A DNA stretch of 64,000 bases from Fimenecus sp900545625. Its GTDB lineage: Bacteria; Bacillota; Clostridia; Oscillospirales; Acutalibacteraceae. Numbering within the stretch: position 1 is the stretch's first letter; each line of letters begins with the position of its first letter. Below the pieces are notes generated by a model that worked only from the letters and a program-made list of their open reading frames with translations, was not told the origin of the DNA and did no database searches. Below are positions 47,705-53,740 of this stretch, in pieces. Both the position numbers and the translations under genes were made by a program. The DNA lies in NCBI GenBank assembly GCA_963931525.1, contig OZ007023.1:1116001-1180000 (forward strand), written 5' to 3'.

Positions 47705-47971
47705 ATGCCGGATCTGAACAAGACCATTCAGTTTTCCATCAAGGACGAGCACGAAGAGGCGATGCGCCAAACCATCGTTGCGGTGTATGAGGCGCTTCGG
47801 GAAAAGGGATACAACCCCATCAGCCAGATCGTCGGGTATATTTTGTCCGAAGACCCGACATATATCACGACCCATAACAACGCCCGCAGTCTGATCCGCC
47901 GGCTGGACCGCGATGAGCTTTTGCAGGCGCTTGTAAAAAATTATCTGCAAATCGGTTCGGACGGCAAGTAA
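47705..47971 (+). CDS. ireB: IreB-family regulatory phosphoprotein
   Basis: An 88-residue protein of the IreB (UPF0297) family: NKTIQFSIKDEHEEAMRQTI and GYNPISQIVGYILSEDPTYI are the conserved blocks, and ITTHNNARSLIRRLDRDEL the C-terminal one. In enterococci IreB is a substrate of the Ser/Thr kinase IreK, which controls cell-envelope stress; Thr residues in the N-terminal MPDLNKTIQF are candidate phospho-sites. GGGGAGG precedes the ATG. The usual neighbour ruvX is not here; a conserved hypothetical follows by 12 bases. Confidence 0.93.
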   Translation: MPDLNKTIQFSIKDEHEEAMRQTIVAVYEALREKGYNPISQIVGYILSEDPTYITTHNNARSLIRRLDRDELLQALVKNYLQIGSDGK

Positions 47972-47983
47972 GGAGTGAAGCGC

Positions 47984-48319
47984 ATGGCACAGGAGAAACA
48001 GGCGAAACAGGAGAAAACGGAGAAGCCGGCAAAGCCGGCAAAACAGGATTTTTTGACCTATAAAGGCAAGCCTCTGGTGCGCAACGGCGACACGATCTAT
48101 TACGGCAACATGTCGGACGATTATGTCATTATGCTGCGCATCACTTCGAAAAAGGATTTTGAAGGTTACGACTTAGCTTCTAAGGTCACGGTGCAGCTTT
48201 TAAGCACCGACCCGGACGCAAGCGCTAAGGAGCGCGTGATCAAAACCAGCGAGAAAAAAGGGCTGTTCGCCGCTATGGACATCGCCGAAATCTGGTTGGA
48301 GCGTGCGCTGCGCGGTTAA
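47984..48319 (+). CDS. Conserved-looking hypothetical downstream of ireB
   Basis: A 111-residue protein. The first 25 residues are Lys/Glu/Ala/Gln/Pro-rich (MAQEKQAKQEKTEKPAKPAK), probably disordered; the remainder (GKPLVRNGDTIYYGNMSDDY, VIMLRITSKKDFEGYDLASK, VTVQLLSTDP) is a compact alpha/beta piece. AAGGAG lies nine bases before the ATG at 47984-47986. It is probably co-transcribed with ireB and ends at a terminator. No family name is known to me. Confidence 0.7.
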   Translation: MAQEKQAKQEKTEKPAKPAKQDFLTYKGKPLVRNGDTIYYGNMSDDYVIMLRITSKKDFEGYDLASKVTVQLLSTDPDASAKERVIKTSEKKGLFAAMDIAEIWLERALRG

Positions 48320-48329
48320 GAAAATGGGA

Positions 48330-48365
48330 TTGCCGCTCTTTATCGGGAGCGGCTTTGCTTTTTTA
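48330..48365 (+). terminator. Terminator of the ireB unit
   Basis: GCCGCTC and GAGCGGC pair over an eight-base loop, followed by TTTGCTTTTTT. Confidence 0.85.
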
Positions 48366-48404
48366 TCGTGCGGCTTGTAATGTTGAAACTACGGAGGCGA
48401 AATT

Positions 48405-49007
48405 TTGCGCGTTTTTGATTTTGACAATACGATCTATGACGGTGAGAGCGGTCTGGACATTTTTCTGTTTTATCTGAAAAAAGAGCCGAAGCTGATCGCC
48501 CGCTATATCCCAAAGGTCGGCGAGGGCTTTGTGCGCTATAAAATGGGGAAGGTAGCGCTTAGTGAAGTTAAAAGCGAATACGGCTATATTTTGCGGGAAT
48601 GCTGCGCACAGTTAGACAACATTGATCAAAGTATCGCTGAGTTTTGGGACAAGCATGAAAAGAAGATCAAGAGCTTTTATTTGAAGATCCGCCGCGATGA
48701 CGATGTGATCGTATCTGCCTGCCCCGAGGTGATGCTTTCGGAGATCTGCCGGCGCATCGGGGTGCAGCATTTTATCGGCACTGAGGTCGATTTAAAAACC
48801 GGCGAGATCGGCCGTCTTTGCTATCAAGAAGCGAAGATAACCGCCTACCGCGAGCAATACGGCGATGTGCCCATTGACGAGTTTTACACCGATTCCGTAA
48901 ACGACCGTGCCATGATGGATATTGCCCGCGACGTCTATTTCGTGACGGGCGACCGTGTTGAAAAAATCAAGGCAGACGGGGTTTGGCTGAAAGACATAGA
49001 GCAGTAA
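48405..49007 (+). CDS. HAD-family phosphatase
   Basis: A 200-residue HAD-IB-type hydrolase. Motif I is MRVFDFDNTIYDG (nucleophile Asp), motif II VSACPE (Ser), and motif III/IV is TDSVNDRAMM (Asp-Asp). The start is TTG at 48405-48407: GGAGG lies eight bases upstream and the family begins right at motif I, so no earlier start is possible. Such proteins act on small phosphorylated molecules; the substrate is unknown. It overlaps no gene; a GDPD-like gene follows after 11 bases, probably in the same transcript. Confidence 0.85.
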   Translation: MRVFDFDNTIYDGESGLDIFLFYLKKEPKLIARYIPKVGEGFVRYKMGKVALSEVKSEYGYILRECCAQLDNIDQSIAEFWDKHEKKIKSFYLKIRRDDDVIVSACPEVMLSEICRRIGVQHFIGTEVDLKTGEIGRLCYQEAKITAYREQYGDVPIDEFYTDSVNDRAMMDIARDVYFVTGDRVEKIKADGVWLKDIEQ

Positions 49008-49018
49008 AGGAGACGCCC

Positions 49019-49783
49019 ATGAAAAAGATCTTAAAAATCGTCGCACTCGGCTTGAGCGCTGCCGGCGCGCTGATCGCTGTGCGCGCGGGTGTGGAGCTGC
49101 ACCGTATCCTGAATGGAGAGATCCGCCTGCCCGACGGCTTTACCTATACCGCGCACAGCGGCTGCGAGGACACGGCGGACAATTCCATGGAGTTTATTGA
49201 AAAGGCGCTTGAACTCGGCGTCCCCGTCTTGGAAGTGGATGTCAGCGTGCGCAACGACGGTACGCCTGTCCTGCTGCATGCCGAAACGGCGGGCGACGAT
49301 GAGGGCGTTTTGCTGGAGGATGCCCTGCGCCGTGTTGCCGAAGGCTCCGACAGCGTGCAGGTGAACCTTGATCTCAAGGCGTTTTCCAATATCCCCGCCG
49401 TATATGATACCATCGTGCGCTGCGGCATGCAGGCGCGATGCTTCTTCACCGGCGTGACGGCGGATCATACCCAAACGGTCAAGATCGACGCGCCCGGTAT
49501 TCCCTATTACCTCAACGCCGACCTCAATCGGTTCCAGCTTGAGGACCGCGCTTATTTGCGCAGTGTGGCGAACGAAGTACTGCGCAGCGGCGCGGTAGGG
49601 CTCAACTGCCACTACAACAACGCAAGCAAAGCGCTCGTGGAGGTGTTCCACGAAGAGGGCTTAAAGGTATCCTTCTGGACGGCGGACAACAAATTCGTGC
49701 AGCGCAATTTGCTGACTTTGTCGCCCGACAATATTACCACGCGCCGCCCGGTGCTGCTGCAATCCCTGCTCGAAGAGGAATAA
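49019..49783 (+). CDS. Membrane-anchored GDPD-like protein with altered active site
   Basis: A 254-residue protein with an N-terminal signal anchor (MKKILKIVALGLSAAGALIA) and an extracytoplasmic TIM-barrel domain like glycerophosphodiester phosphodiesterases. The family pattern is recognisable but changed: canonical HRG is HSG (YTAHSGCED), PENT is ADNS, the metal pair E-x-D is kept (LEVDVSVRNDGTPV) and the second HD is HAE (LLHAET). Loss of the catalytic Arg and Asp suggests weakened or different activity. GGAGACGC precedes the ATG. It is next to a HAD phosphatase and upstream of yabP. Confidence 0.7.
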   Translation: MKKILKIVALGLSAAGALIAVRAGVELHRILNGEIRLPDGFTYTAHSGCEDTADNSMEFIEKALELGVPVLEVDVSVRNDGTPVLLHAETAGDDEGVLLEDALRRVAEGSDSVQVNLDLKAFSNIPAVYDTIVRCGMQARCFFTGVTADHTQTVKIDAPGIPYYLNADLNRFQLEDRAYLRSVANEVLRSGAVGLNCHYNNASKALVEVFHEEGLKVSFWTADNKFVQRNLLTLSPDNITTRRPVLLQSLLEEE

Positions 49784-49803
49784 CCCGCATAGACTTTGAA
49801 AAC

Positions 49804-49833
49804 GCATACAGCCTCCTTTGTCCGCATACATAT
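49804..49833 (+). promoter_or_regulatory. Sigma-E-like promoter of yabP
   Basis: GCATACA (49804-49810) and CATACATA (49825-49832) separated by 14 bases, resembling the mother-cell sigma-E pattern with CATACAxT at -10. The -35 fits less well. It lies within the hairpin described next. Confidence 0.4.
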
Positions 49834-49849
49834 AGAAGGACAAAGGAGG
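49812..49849 (+). promoter_or_regulatory. Inverted repeat covering the yabP ribosome binding site
   Basis: CCTCCTTTGTCC (49812-49823) and GGACAAAGGAGG (49838-49849) are exact reverse complements, 12 pairs over a 14-base loop. The right arm contains the yabP ribosome binding site AAAGGAGG, so RNA reading through from upstream would have it paired. Confidence 0.7.
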
Positions 49850-49856
49850 TCTGTTT

Positions 49857-50147
49857 ATGAACGAGGGCAATACCAATAACCTGATGAAAATGCCGCACAG
49901 CGTCGTGCTGGAGGATCGGCGTCGGCTGACGGTTTCGGGCGTTTCCGATGTAGACAGCTTCGACGAACAGATGATCGTTGTGTTTACGGAGCTTGGCGAG
50001 CTGACCGTCAAGGGTGCGGACCTGCACATCAGCCGATTGAGCCTTGAAATGGGCGAGCTTGCGGTCGAAGGCGATATTGCTTCGCTTTCTTACGCCGAAC
50101 AGTCCAAGGAAAGCCGCGGTTCGTTCTTTAGCCGGGTGTTCCGCTGA
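49857..50147 (+). CDS. yabP: Sporulation protein YabP
   Basis: A 96-residue protein of the YabP family, needed in the mother cell for spore coat or cortex formation in Bacillus. The family segments are clear: NLMKMPHSVVLEDRRRLTVS, GVSDVDSFDEQMIVVFTELG and TVKGADLHISRLSLEMGELA. The AAAGGAGG seven bases before the ATG is paired in the hairpin above. Its TGA overlaps the start of yabQ by one base, the normal yabP-yabQ arrangement. Confidence 0.93.
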   Translation: MNEGNTNNLMKMPHSVVLEDRRRLTVSGVSDVDSFDEQMIVVFTELGELTVKGADLHISRLSLEMGELAVEGDIASLSYAEQSKESRGSFFSRVFR

Positions 50148-51001
50148 TGACCTATATCGCGGACATCCCGCAGCAGGTGACGGCATTTCTCCACGCTGTC
50201 GGCTTCGGCTTTTTGATCGGGCTGCTTTACGACGTGTTTCGTGCCGTGCGGCATGCAGTCTCCGACGGCAAAAAAGCATTTTTTATCTCCGATGTGTTGT
50301 TTGCCTTTTCAGCAGCGTTCCTGACCTTCCTGTTTGCGCTGACGGTGCACGGCGGCAGTGTGCGCGGGTATGTGCTGCTCGGTGAGCTGCTCGGCTTTTT
50401 GGTGTATTATTTCACCGTTGGGGTCCTTGTCATGCGGCTGTTCGACAAGATCATCACCGCCGTGCGCCGCTTTTTCCATATGATTTTACGCGTTTTCTTA
50501 ACGCCGCTGCAGCGGTTTGCAGCGTTTTGCAAGCACTTTTTTGCAAAAAATGTTCAAAAAGCACAGAAAAAGTCAAAAACTTCGGTAAAAAAATCAAAAA
50601 TGTACTTGCAAAGTGTGCGACACTTGTTGTATAATCAAAACGATAAAGTATCATCCGCGGGTGAAGTGCACGCGCAAACCGAAAGTGACGGAAAGAAACA
50701 CATGGCAAAAAGGAAAAGAAAAAAGCAAAAACATAGCTTCATTCTTTCTCTGGCTCTGCTGCTTGCAGTAGGGTATTTTGTCATTTCTTTTGTCAGCACG
50801 CAGCTTGATATCCGTGAAAAGGAAAAGGAAGCTGCAGCGCTGCAGGAGCAGTATGCGCAGCAGGTCGCTGAGAATGAGCGTTTGCAAGCGGTCGTGGACG
50901 GTGGTGACGAGTCCGAATATATCGAGCGCGTCGCCCGTGAAAAGCTGGGATATGTTATGCCTGATGAAAAGGTATACTATGATATTACGCCGAGCAACTG
51001 A
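50147..51001 (+). CDS. yabQ: Continuous YabQ-DivIC reading frame
   Basis: One 284-codon frame holds two proteins that are separate genes in Bacillus. Residues 1-~120 (IADIPQQVTAFLHAVGFGFL, IGLLYDVFRAVRHAVSDGKK; membrane helices at ~15-35, 45-70, 74-98) are YabQ, a spore cortex protein. Residues ~186-284 (MAKRKRKKQK, membrane helix ILSLALLLAVGYFVISFVST, a coiled coil EKEKEAAALQEQYAQQVAEN, and ARE-KLGYVMPDE) are DivIC/FtsB, a division protein. No stop separates them. The linker (~120-185) is Lys/Ser-rich and is partly the translated image of a promoter at 50606. Internal ATG 50702 has GGAAAG upstream and could start DivIC alone. Either a true fusion or nested products from one frame. Confidence 0.8.
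   Translation: MTYIADIPQQVTAFLHAVGFGFLIGLLYDVFRAVRHAVSDGKKAFFISDVLFAFSAAFLTFLFALTVHGGSVRGYVLLGELLGFLVYYFTVGVLVMRLFDKIITAVRRFFHMILRVFLTPLQRFAAFCKHFFAKNVQKAQKKSKTSVKKSKMYLQSVRHLLYNQNDKVSSAGEVHAQTESDGKKHMAKRKRKKQKHSFILSLALLLAVGYFVISFVSTQLDIREKEKEAAALQEQYAQQVAENERLQAVVDGGDESEYIERVAREKLGYVMPDEKVYYDITPSN
50606..50635 (+). promoter_or_regulatory. Sigma-A promoter inside the yabQ frame, upstream of divIC
   Basis: TTGCAA (50606-50611), 18-base spacer, TATAAT (50630-50635). Within the spacer lies the palindrome AAGTGT GCG ACACTT (50611-50625), a possible operator. The promoter sits 67 bases before the ATG of the DivIC part. Confidence 0.7.
50702..51001 (+). CDS. divIC: Likely separate DivIC (septum formation initiator) product
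   Basis: The ATG at 50702-50704 is in frame with yabQ and begins MAKRKRKKQKHSFILSLALL, the typical start of a FtsB/DivIC protein: short basic cytoplasmic part, one helix, then coiled coil with a conserved end (YIERVAREKLGYVMPDEKVY). GGAAAG lies eight bases upstream and a sigma-A promoter just before. Because DivIC is essential in vegetative cells and YabQ is sporulation-specific, an independent DivIC product is expected. It would be about 99 residues. The same stretch is also translated as the C-terminus of the fused frame. Confidence 0.7.
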   Translation: MAKRKRKKQKHSFILSLALLLAVGYFVISFVSTQLDIREKEKEAAALQEQYAQQVAENERLQAVVDGGDESEYIERVAREKLGYVMPDEKVYYDITPSN

Positions 51002-51044
51002 CGCACGTTCGTTATAGCTTGGCAGGAGGAGACATATCGTTTCT

Positions 51045-51491
51045 ATGGTCGAAGTTGGGGAAATTCTCGAAGGCAAGGTTACGGGGCTCACGGGGTTTGG
51101 CGCGTTTGTTACACTGCCGGGAAATGTGACCGGTATGGTGCACATTTCCGAGGTGTCCCAAAGCTATGTGAATGACATCCACGATTTTCTGCAGGAAAAT
51201 CAAACCGTCAAGGTCAAAGTTTTGGATGTCACGCCTGAGGGCAAAATCAGTCTGTCCATTAAAAAGGCGAATCCGGCGCCTGAGGGGAAGCAGGAGCATC
51301 CGCGTCGCAGCGGTCCGCCGCGGCAGAAGAGCGCGCCGAACGTTTGGCGCGGGAATGAGACGCACCGCGAGGAGCCGCGCACCTTTGAGGATATGATGGC
51401 GCGCTTCAAGCAGGTCAGCGACGAAAAGATCTCCGACTTAAAGCGCGCGACCGACGGCGGCCGCCGCAGTTCTTACTCGAAGAAAAGATAA
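51045..51491 (+). CDS. S1 RNA-binding domain protein (YabR-like)
   Basis: A 148-residue protein with one S1 domain at the N-terminus (MVEVGEILEGKVTGLTGFGA, FVTLPGNVTGMVHISEVSQ) and a basic, probably disordered tail (RRSGPPRQKSAPNVWRG...SSYSKKR). It follows divIC, as YabR/S1 does in the Bacillus chromosome. AGGAGGAGA lies about 14 bases before the ATG, rather far; translation may begin at a nearby in-frame codon (ISMVEVG). Its likely role is RNA binding; no target is known. Confidence 0.85.
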   Translation: MVEVGEILEGKVTGLTGFGAFVTLPGNVTGMVHISEVSQSYVNDIHDFLQENQTVKVKVLDVTPEGKISLSIKKANPAPEGKQEHPRRSGPPRQKSAPNVWRGNETHREEPRTFEDMMARFKQVSDEKISDLKRATDGGRRSSYSKKR

Positions 51492-51505
51492 TTTTGAAAA
51501 TCAAG

Positions 51506-51540
51506 CGCGGGCAGGCGAGATCGCTTGCCCGCACGGTTTT
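51506..51540 (+). terminator. Hairpin between the S1 gene and fumarase gene
   Basis: CGGGCAGGCGA and TCGCTTGCCCG pair (one G-T) over two bases, followed by CACGGTTTTG, a moderate terminator. Confidence 0.65.
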
Positions 51541-51554
51541 GAAAGGGGATACCC

Positions 51555-52397
51555 ATGCGCGAAATCCATGCTTCCGAAATTGAAAATACCGTCGCAAGGC
51601 TTTTGATCCAAGCGAATAAAGTCCTGCCCGGCGACCTGTGTGCATGCATAGCCGAAGCGGGAGAAAAGGAATGTGAACCCCTGCCGAAAAAAATCATGGA
51701 CACGCTTTGTGAAAATCTGGACGCCGCGCGTAAGCTCGATGTGCCGATCTGTCAGGATACAGGGATGGCGGTGCTGTTTTTCGAGATCGGGCAGGATGTA
51801 CACATCACAGGCGGTGATTTTGAAGCGGCAGTCAACCGCGGCGTTGCCAAGGGCTATACCGAGGGGCTTTTGCGCAAATCCGTGGTGCGCGACCCGCTCG
51901 ACCGCGTGAATACCGAGGACAATACCCCCGCCGTGATCCATACGCGCATTGTCCCCGGCGAGCACATCTCGATCACTGCCGCGCCAAAGGGCTTCGGCAG
52001 CGAAAACATGAGCCGGCTTCGCATGTTCACGCCAAGCGCCAAAGCGGAGGATCTTATGGATTTCGTCGTGCAGGTCGTGAAAGACGCGGGCGGCAACCCC
52101 TGCCCGCCGATGGTTGTCGGCGTGGGCTTCGGCGGCGATTTCGAGTATTGCGCCTACCTTGCTAAAAAAGCGCTTTGCCGCCCTGTTTCCGAGCGCAACT
52201 CGAATCCGTTTTACGCCGATATGGAGCGCACGCTGCTCGAGCGCATCAACGCTTTGGGTATCGGACCGCAGGGCTTCGGCGGCAAAACCACGGCGCTGTG
52301 CGTCAATATCGAGACCGCGCCCACCCATATCGCGGGACTGCCAGCTGCCGTCAACATCGGCTGCCATGTCACGCGCCATGCGAAAGCAGTTCTATAA
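51555..52397 (+). CDS. fumA: Class I fumarate hydratase, alpha subunit
   Basis: The alpha chain of the two-subunit, [4Fe-4S] class I fumarase/tartrate dehydratase family, which adds water to fumarate. The 280-residue protein has LDVPICQDTGMAVLFFEIGQ (Cys ligand), VVGVGFGGDFEYCAYLAKKA (Cys) and AAVNIGCHVTRHAKAVL (Cys). AAAGGGG precedes the ATG. The beta subunit normally follows immediately; here the next gene is hpf, so beta must be elsewhere or lost. The iron-sulfur cluster makes it oxygen sensitive, which suits an anaerobe. Confidence 0.9.
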   Translation: MREIHASEIENTVARLLIQANKVLPGDLCACIAEAGEKECEPLPKKIMDTLCENLDAARKLDVPICQDTGMAVLFFEIGQDVHITGGDFEAAVNRGVAKGYTEGLLRKSVVRDPLDRVNTEDNTPAVIHTRIVPGEHISITAAPKGFGSENMSRLRMFTPSAKAEDLMDFVVQVVKDAGGNPCPPMVVGVGFGGDFEYCAYLAKKALCRPVSERNSNPFYADMERTLLERINALGIGPQGFGGKTTALCVNIETAPTHIAGLPAAVNIGCHVTRHAKAVL

Positions 52398-52434
52398 AAA
52401 TTAGAGATTTTTAACAAAATTTTCAAATTCCGTC

Positions 52435-52463
52435 TTTATTCTTTGCCGAATGTGTGCTATACT
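52435..52463 (+). promoter_or_regulatory. Promoter of hpf
   Basis: TTTATT (52435-52440), 17-base spacer, TATACT (52458-52463) with an extended -10 (TG one base before). Confidence 0.55.
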
Positions 52464-52519
52464 GTTCTTGAAAACAAAGGCGGCAACGCCTTTGAATATA
52501 TACAAAAGGGGATGTTGTA

Positions 52520-53050
52520 ATGAACATTACCATTGTCGGCAGAAAATGCACACCCAGAGAATCCTTTAAGGAACACGCGGCAAAAAAGCTGCAAAAGGTG
52601 GAAAAGTTTTTCGGTTCGGAGGCAACCGCCAAAATCACGGCGACGGTTGAGAAAAACGCCAAAGTAGTTGAAATCACGCTCCAAAAGGGCGGCTTTATAT
52701 TCCGTGCGCAGGAACGTGCGCAGGATCTGGAGGATGCGCTGGACGCCTGCGTGGACTCCCTCATTCGGCAGATCCGTAAAAATAAAACCAAGCTGGAGCG
52801 CCGCTTGCGCGAGGTGTCGTTTGACGAGGTGTTCAACGCGCCCGAAGCGGAGGAAGAGGAATTCGACATCGTGCGCACCAAGGCGGTGGAGCTTCGCCCG
52901 CAGAGCGCAGAAGAAGCGATCTTGCAGATGAATATGCTCGGGCACACGTTTTATATGTTCCTCAATGCGGATTCCGGTGCGGTCAATGTCGTATACCGCC
53001 GCAAGGACGGCGGCTATTCGATCTTAGAGCCGCAGGCGGAAGAAGCATGA
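52520..53050 (+). CDS. hpf: Long-form ribosome hibernation promoting factor
   Basis: A 176-residue protein that pairs 70S ribosomes into inactive 100S dimers in slow growth. N-terminal S30AE domain (MNITIVGRKCTPRESFKEHA, KLQKVEKFFGSEATAKITAT) and C-terminal dimer domain (SAEEAILQMNMLGHTFYMFL, NADSGAVNVVYRRKDGGYSI) are both present, joined by an acidic linker (PEAEEEEFDI). AAAAGGGG precedes the ATG. A bidirectional terminator follows. Regulation is not visible beyond its own promoter. Confidence 0.95.
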   Translation: MNITIVGRKCTPRESFKEHAAKKLQKVEKFFGSEATAKITATVEKNAKVVEITLQKGGFIFRAQERAQDLEDALDACVDSLIRQIRKNKTKLERRLREVSFDEVFNAPEAEEEEFDIVRTKAVELRPQSAEEAILQMNMLGHTFYMFLNADSGAVNVVYRRKDGGYSILEPQAEEA

Positions 53051-53060
53051 TCCAATAAAC

Positions 53061-53097
53061 AAACAGGCGGGTATCCATTCGGATACCCGCCTGTTTT
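53061..53097 (+). terminator. Bidirectional terminator after hpf
   Basis: AAACAGGCGGGTATCC and GGATACCCGCCTGTTTT form 16 pairs over ATTC; T tracts on both sides. Confidence 0.9.
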
Positions 53098-53108
53098 GCT
53101 TAAATCGA

Positions 53109-53603
53109 TCAAAGCATCATCATGTAATAGGAATAATCCGTGACTGCGGTGGAAAACACCACGCCGAAAATCACAAAAAAGATAATATAGAACAGAACAA
53201 CAAAAACGACTTGCAGGATCACGGAGATCAGCGCCGCCATGCCGTAGGATTTCGCGCATTTCGGGCGCTCGTCACGTTCGACCAAGAACATGATCAGCCC
53301 CAAAACGGGGATGAAGAAACAGGCGATCCGCAGCCAGATGGACGGCTCATCGACCTTGACAGGCTGTGTCGGCGTGAATGCGCAGCCGCATTTCAGGCAG
53401 ACGGCTGCATTGACATCGCACGGGTTGCCGCAGTGCTGGCAGTATTTCACGGGGGCACCGCCCGCGGTGTTGGCGCCGTACGGCGGTGCGGTGTTATAAA
53501 CGGGGGCGTTTTGTGTAGGTGCGGCTTGCAGCGCCGCGCCGCAAACGGCGCAGAATGTATCGGTATCGCCGACAGCGTTGTGGCAGTTCGGACAAGTTTT
53601 CAT
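53109..53603 (-). CDS. Zinc-ribbon membrane protein
   Basis: A 164-residue protein with two treble-clef/zinc-ribbon motifs (MKTCPNCHNAVGDTDTFCAV and KYCQHCGNPCDVNAAVCLKC, each with paired CxxC) separated by a Pro/Ala-rich linker, then two membrane helices (~100-122 and ~132-160). The ATG at 53601-53603 is chosen because GAGGTG lies ten bases before it; the extra upstream codons lack a site. Common in Clostridia next to various genes; function unknown. Confidence 0.75.
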   Translation of the reverse strand: MKTCPNCHNAVGDTDTFCAVCGAALQAAPTQNAPVYNTAPPYGANTAGGAPVKYCQHCGNPCDVNAAVCLKCGCAFTPTQPVKVDEPSIWLRIACFFIPVLGLIMFLVERDERPKCAKSYGMAALISVILQVVFVVLFYIIFFVIFGVVFSTAVTDYSYYMMML

Positions 53604-53681
53604 ATCGTTCACCTCGCGGAAATTTTCTACCGTCATTGTAGTATACGCCGCGAAAATTGTCAATAGAAATACATGTAAGAC

Positions 53682-53716
53682 GAACCGCCCCGAGGCCGAG
53701 CCCCGGGGCGGTTTTG
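53682..53716 (-). terminator. GC-rich hairpin downstream of the PFOR gene
   Basis: ACCGCCCCG and CGGGGCGGT form a nine-pair stem over a 13-base loop. T residues follow better on the plus strand (TTTGGTTTT) than on the minus strand. Confidence 0.55.
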
Positions 53717-53740
53717 GTTTTAGCGTTTCCTGTCAGACGA

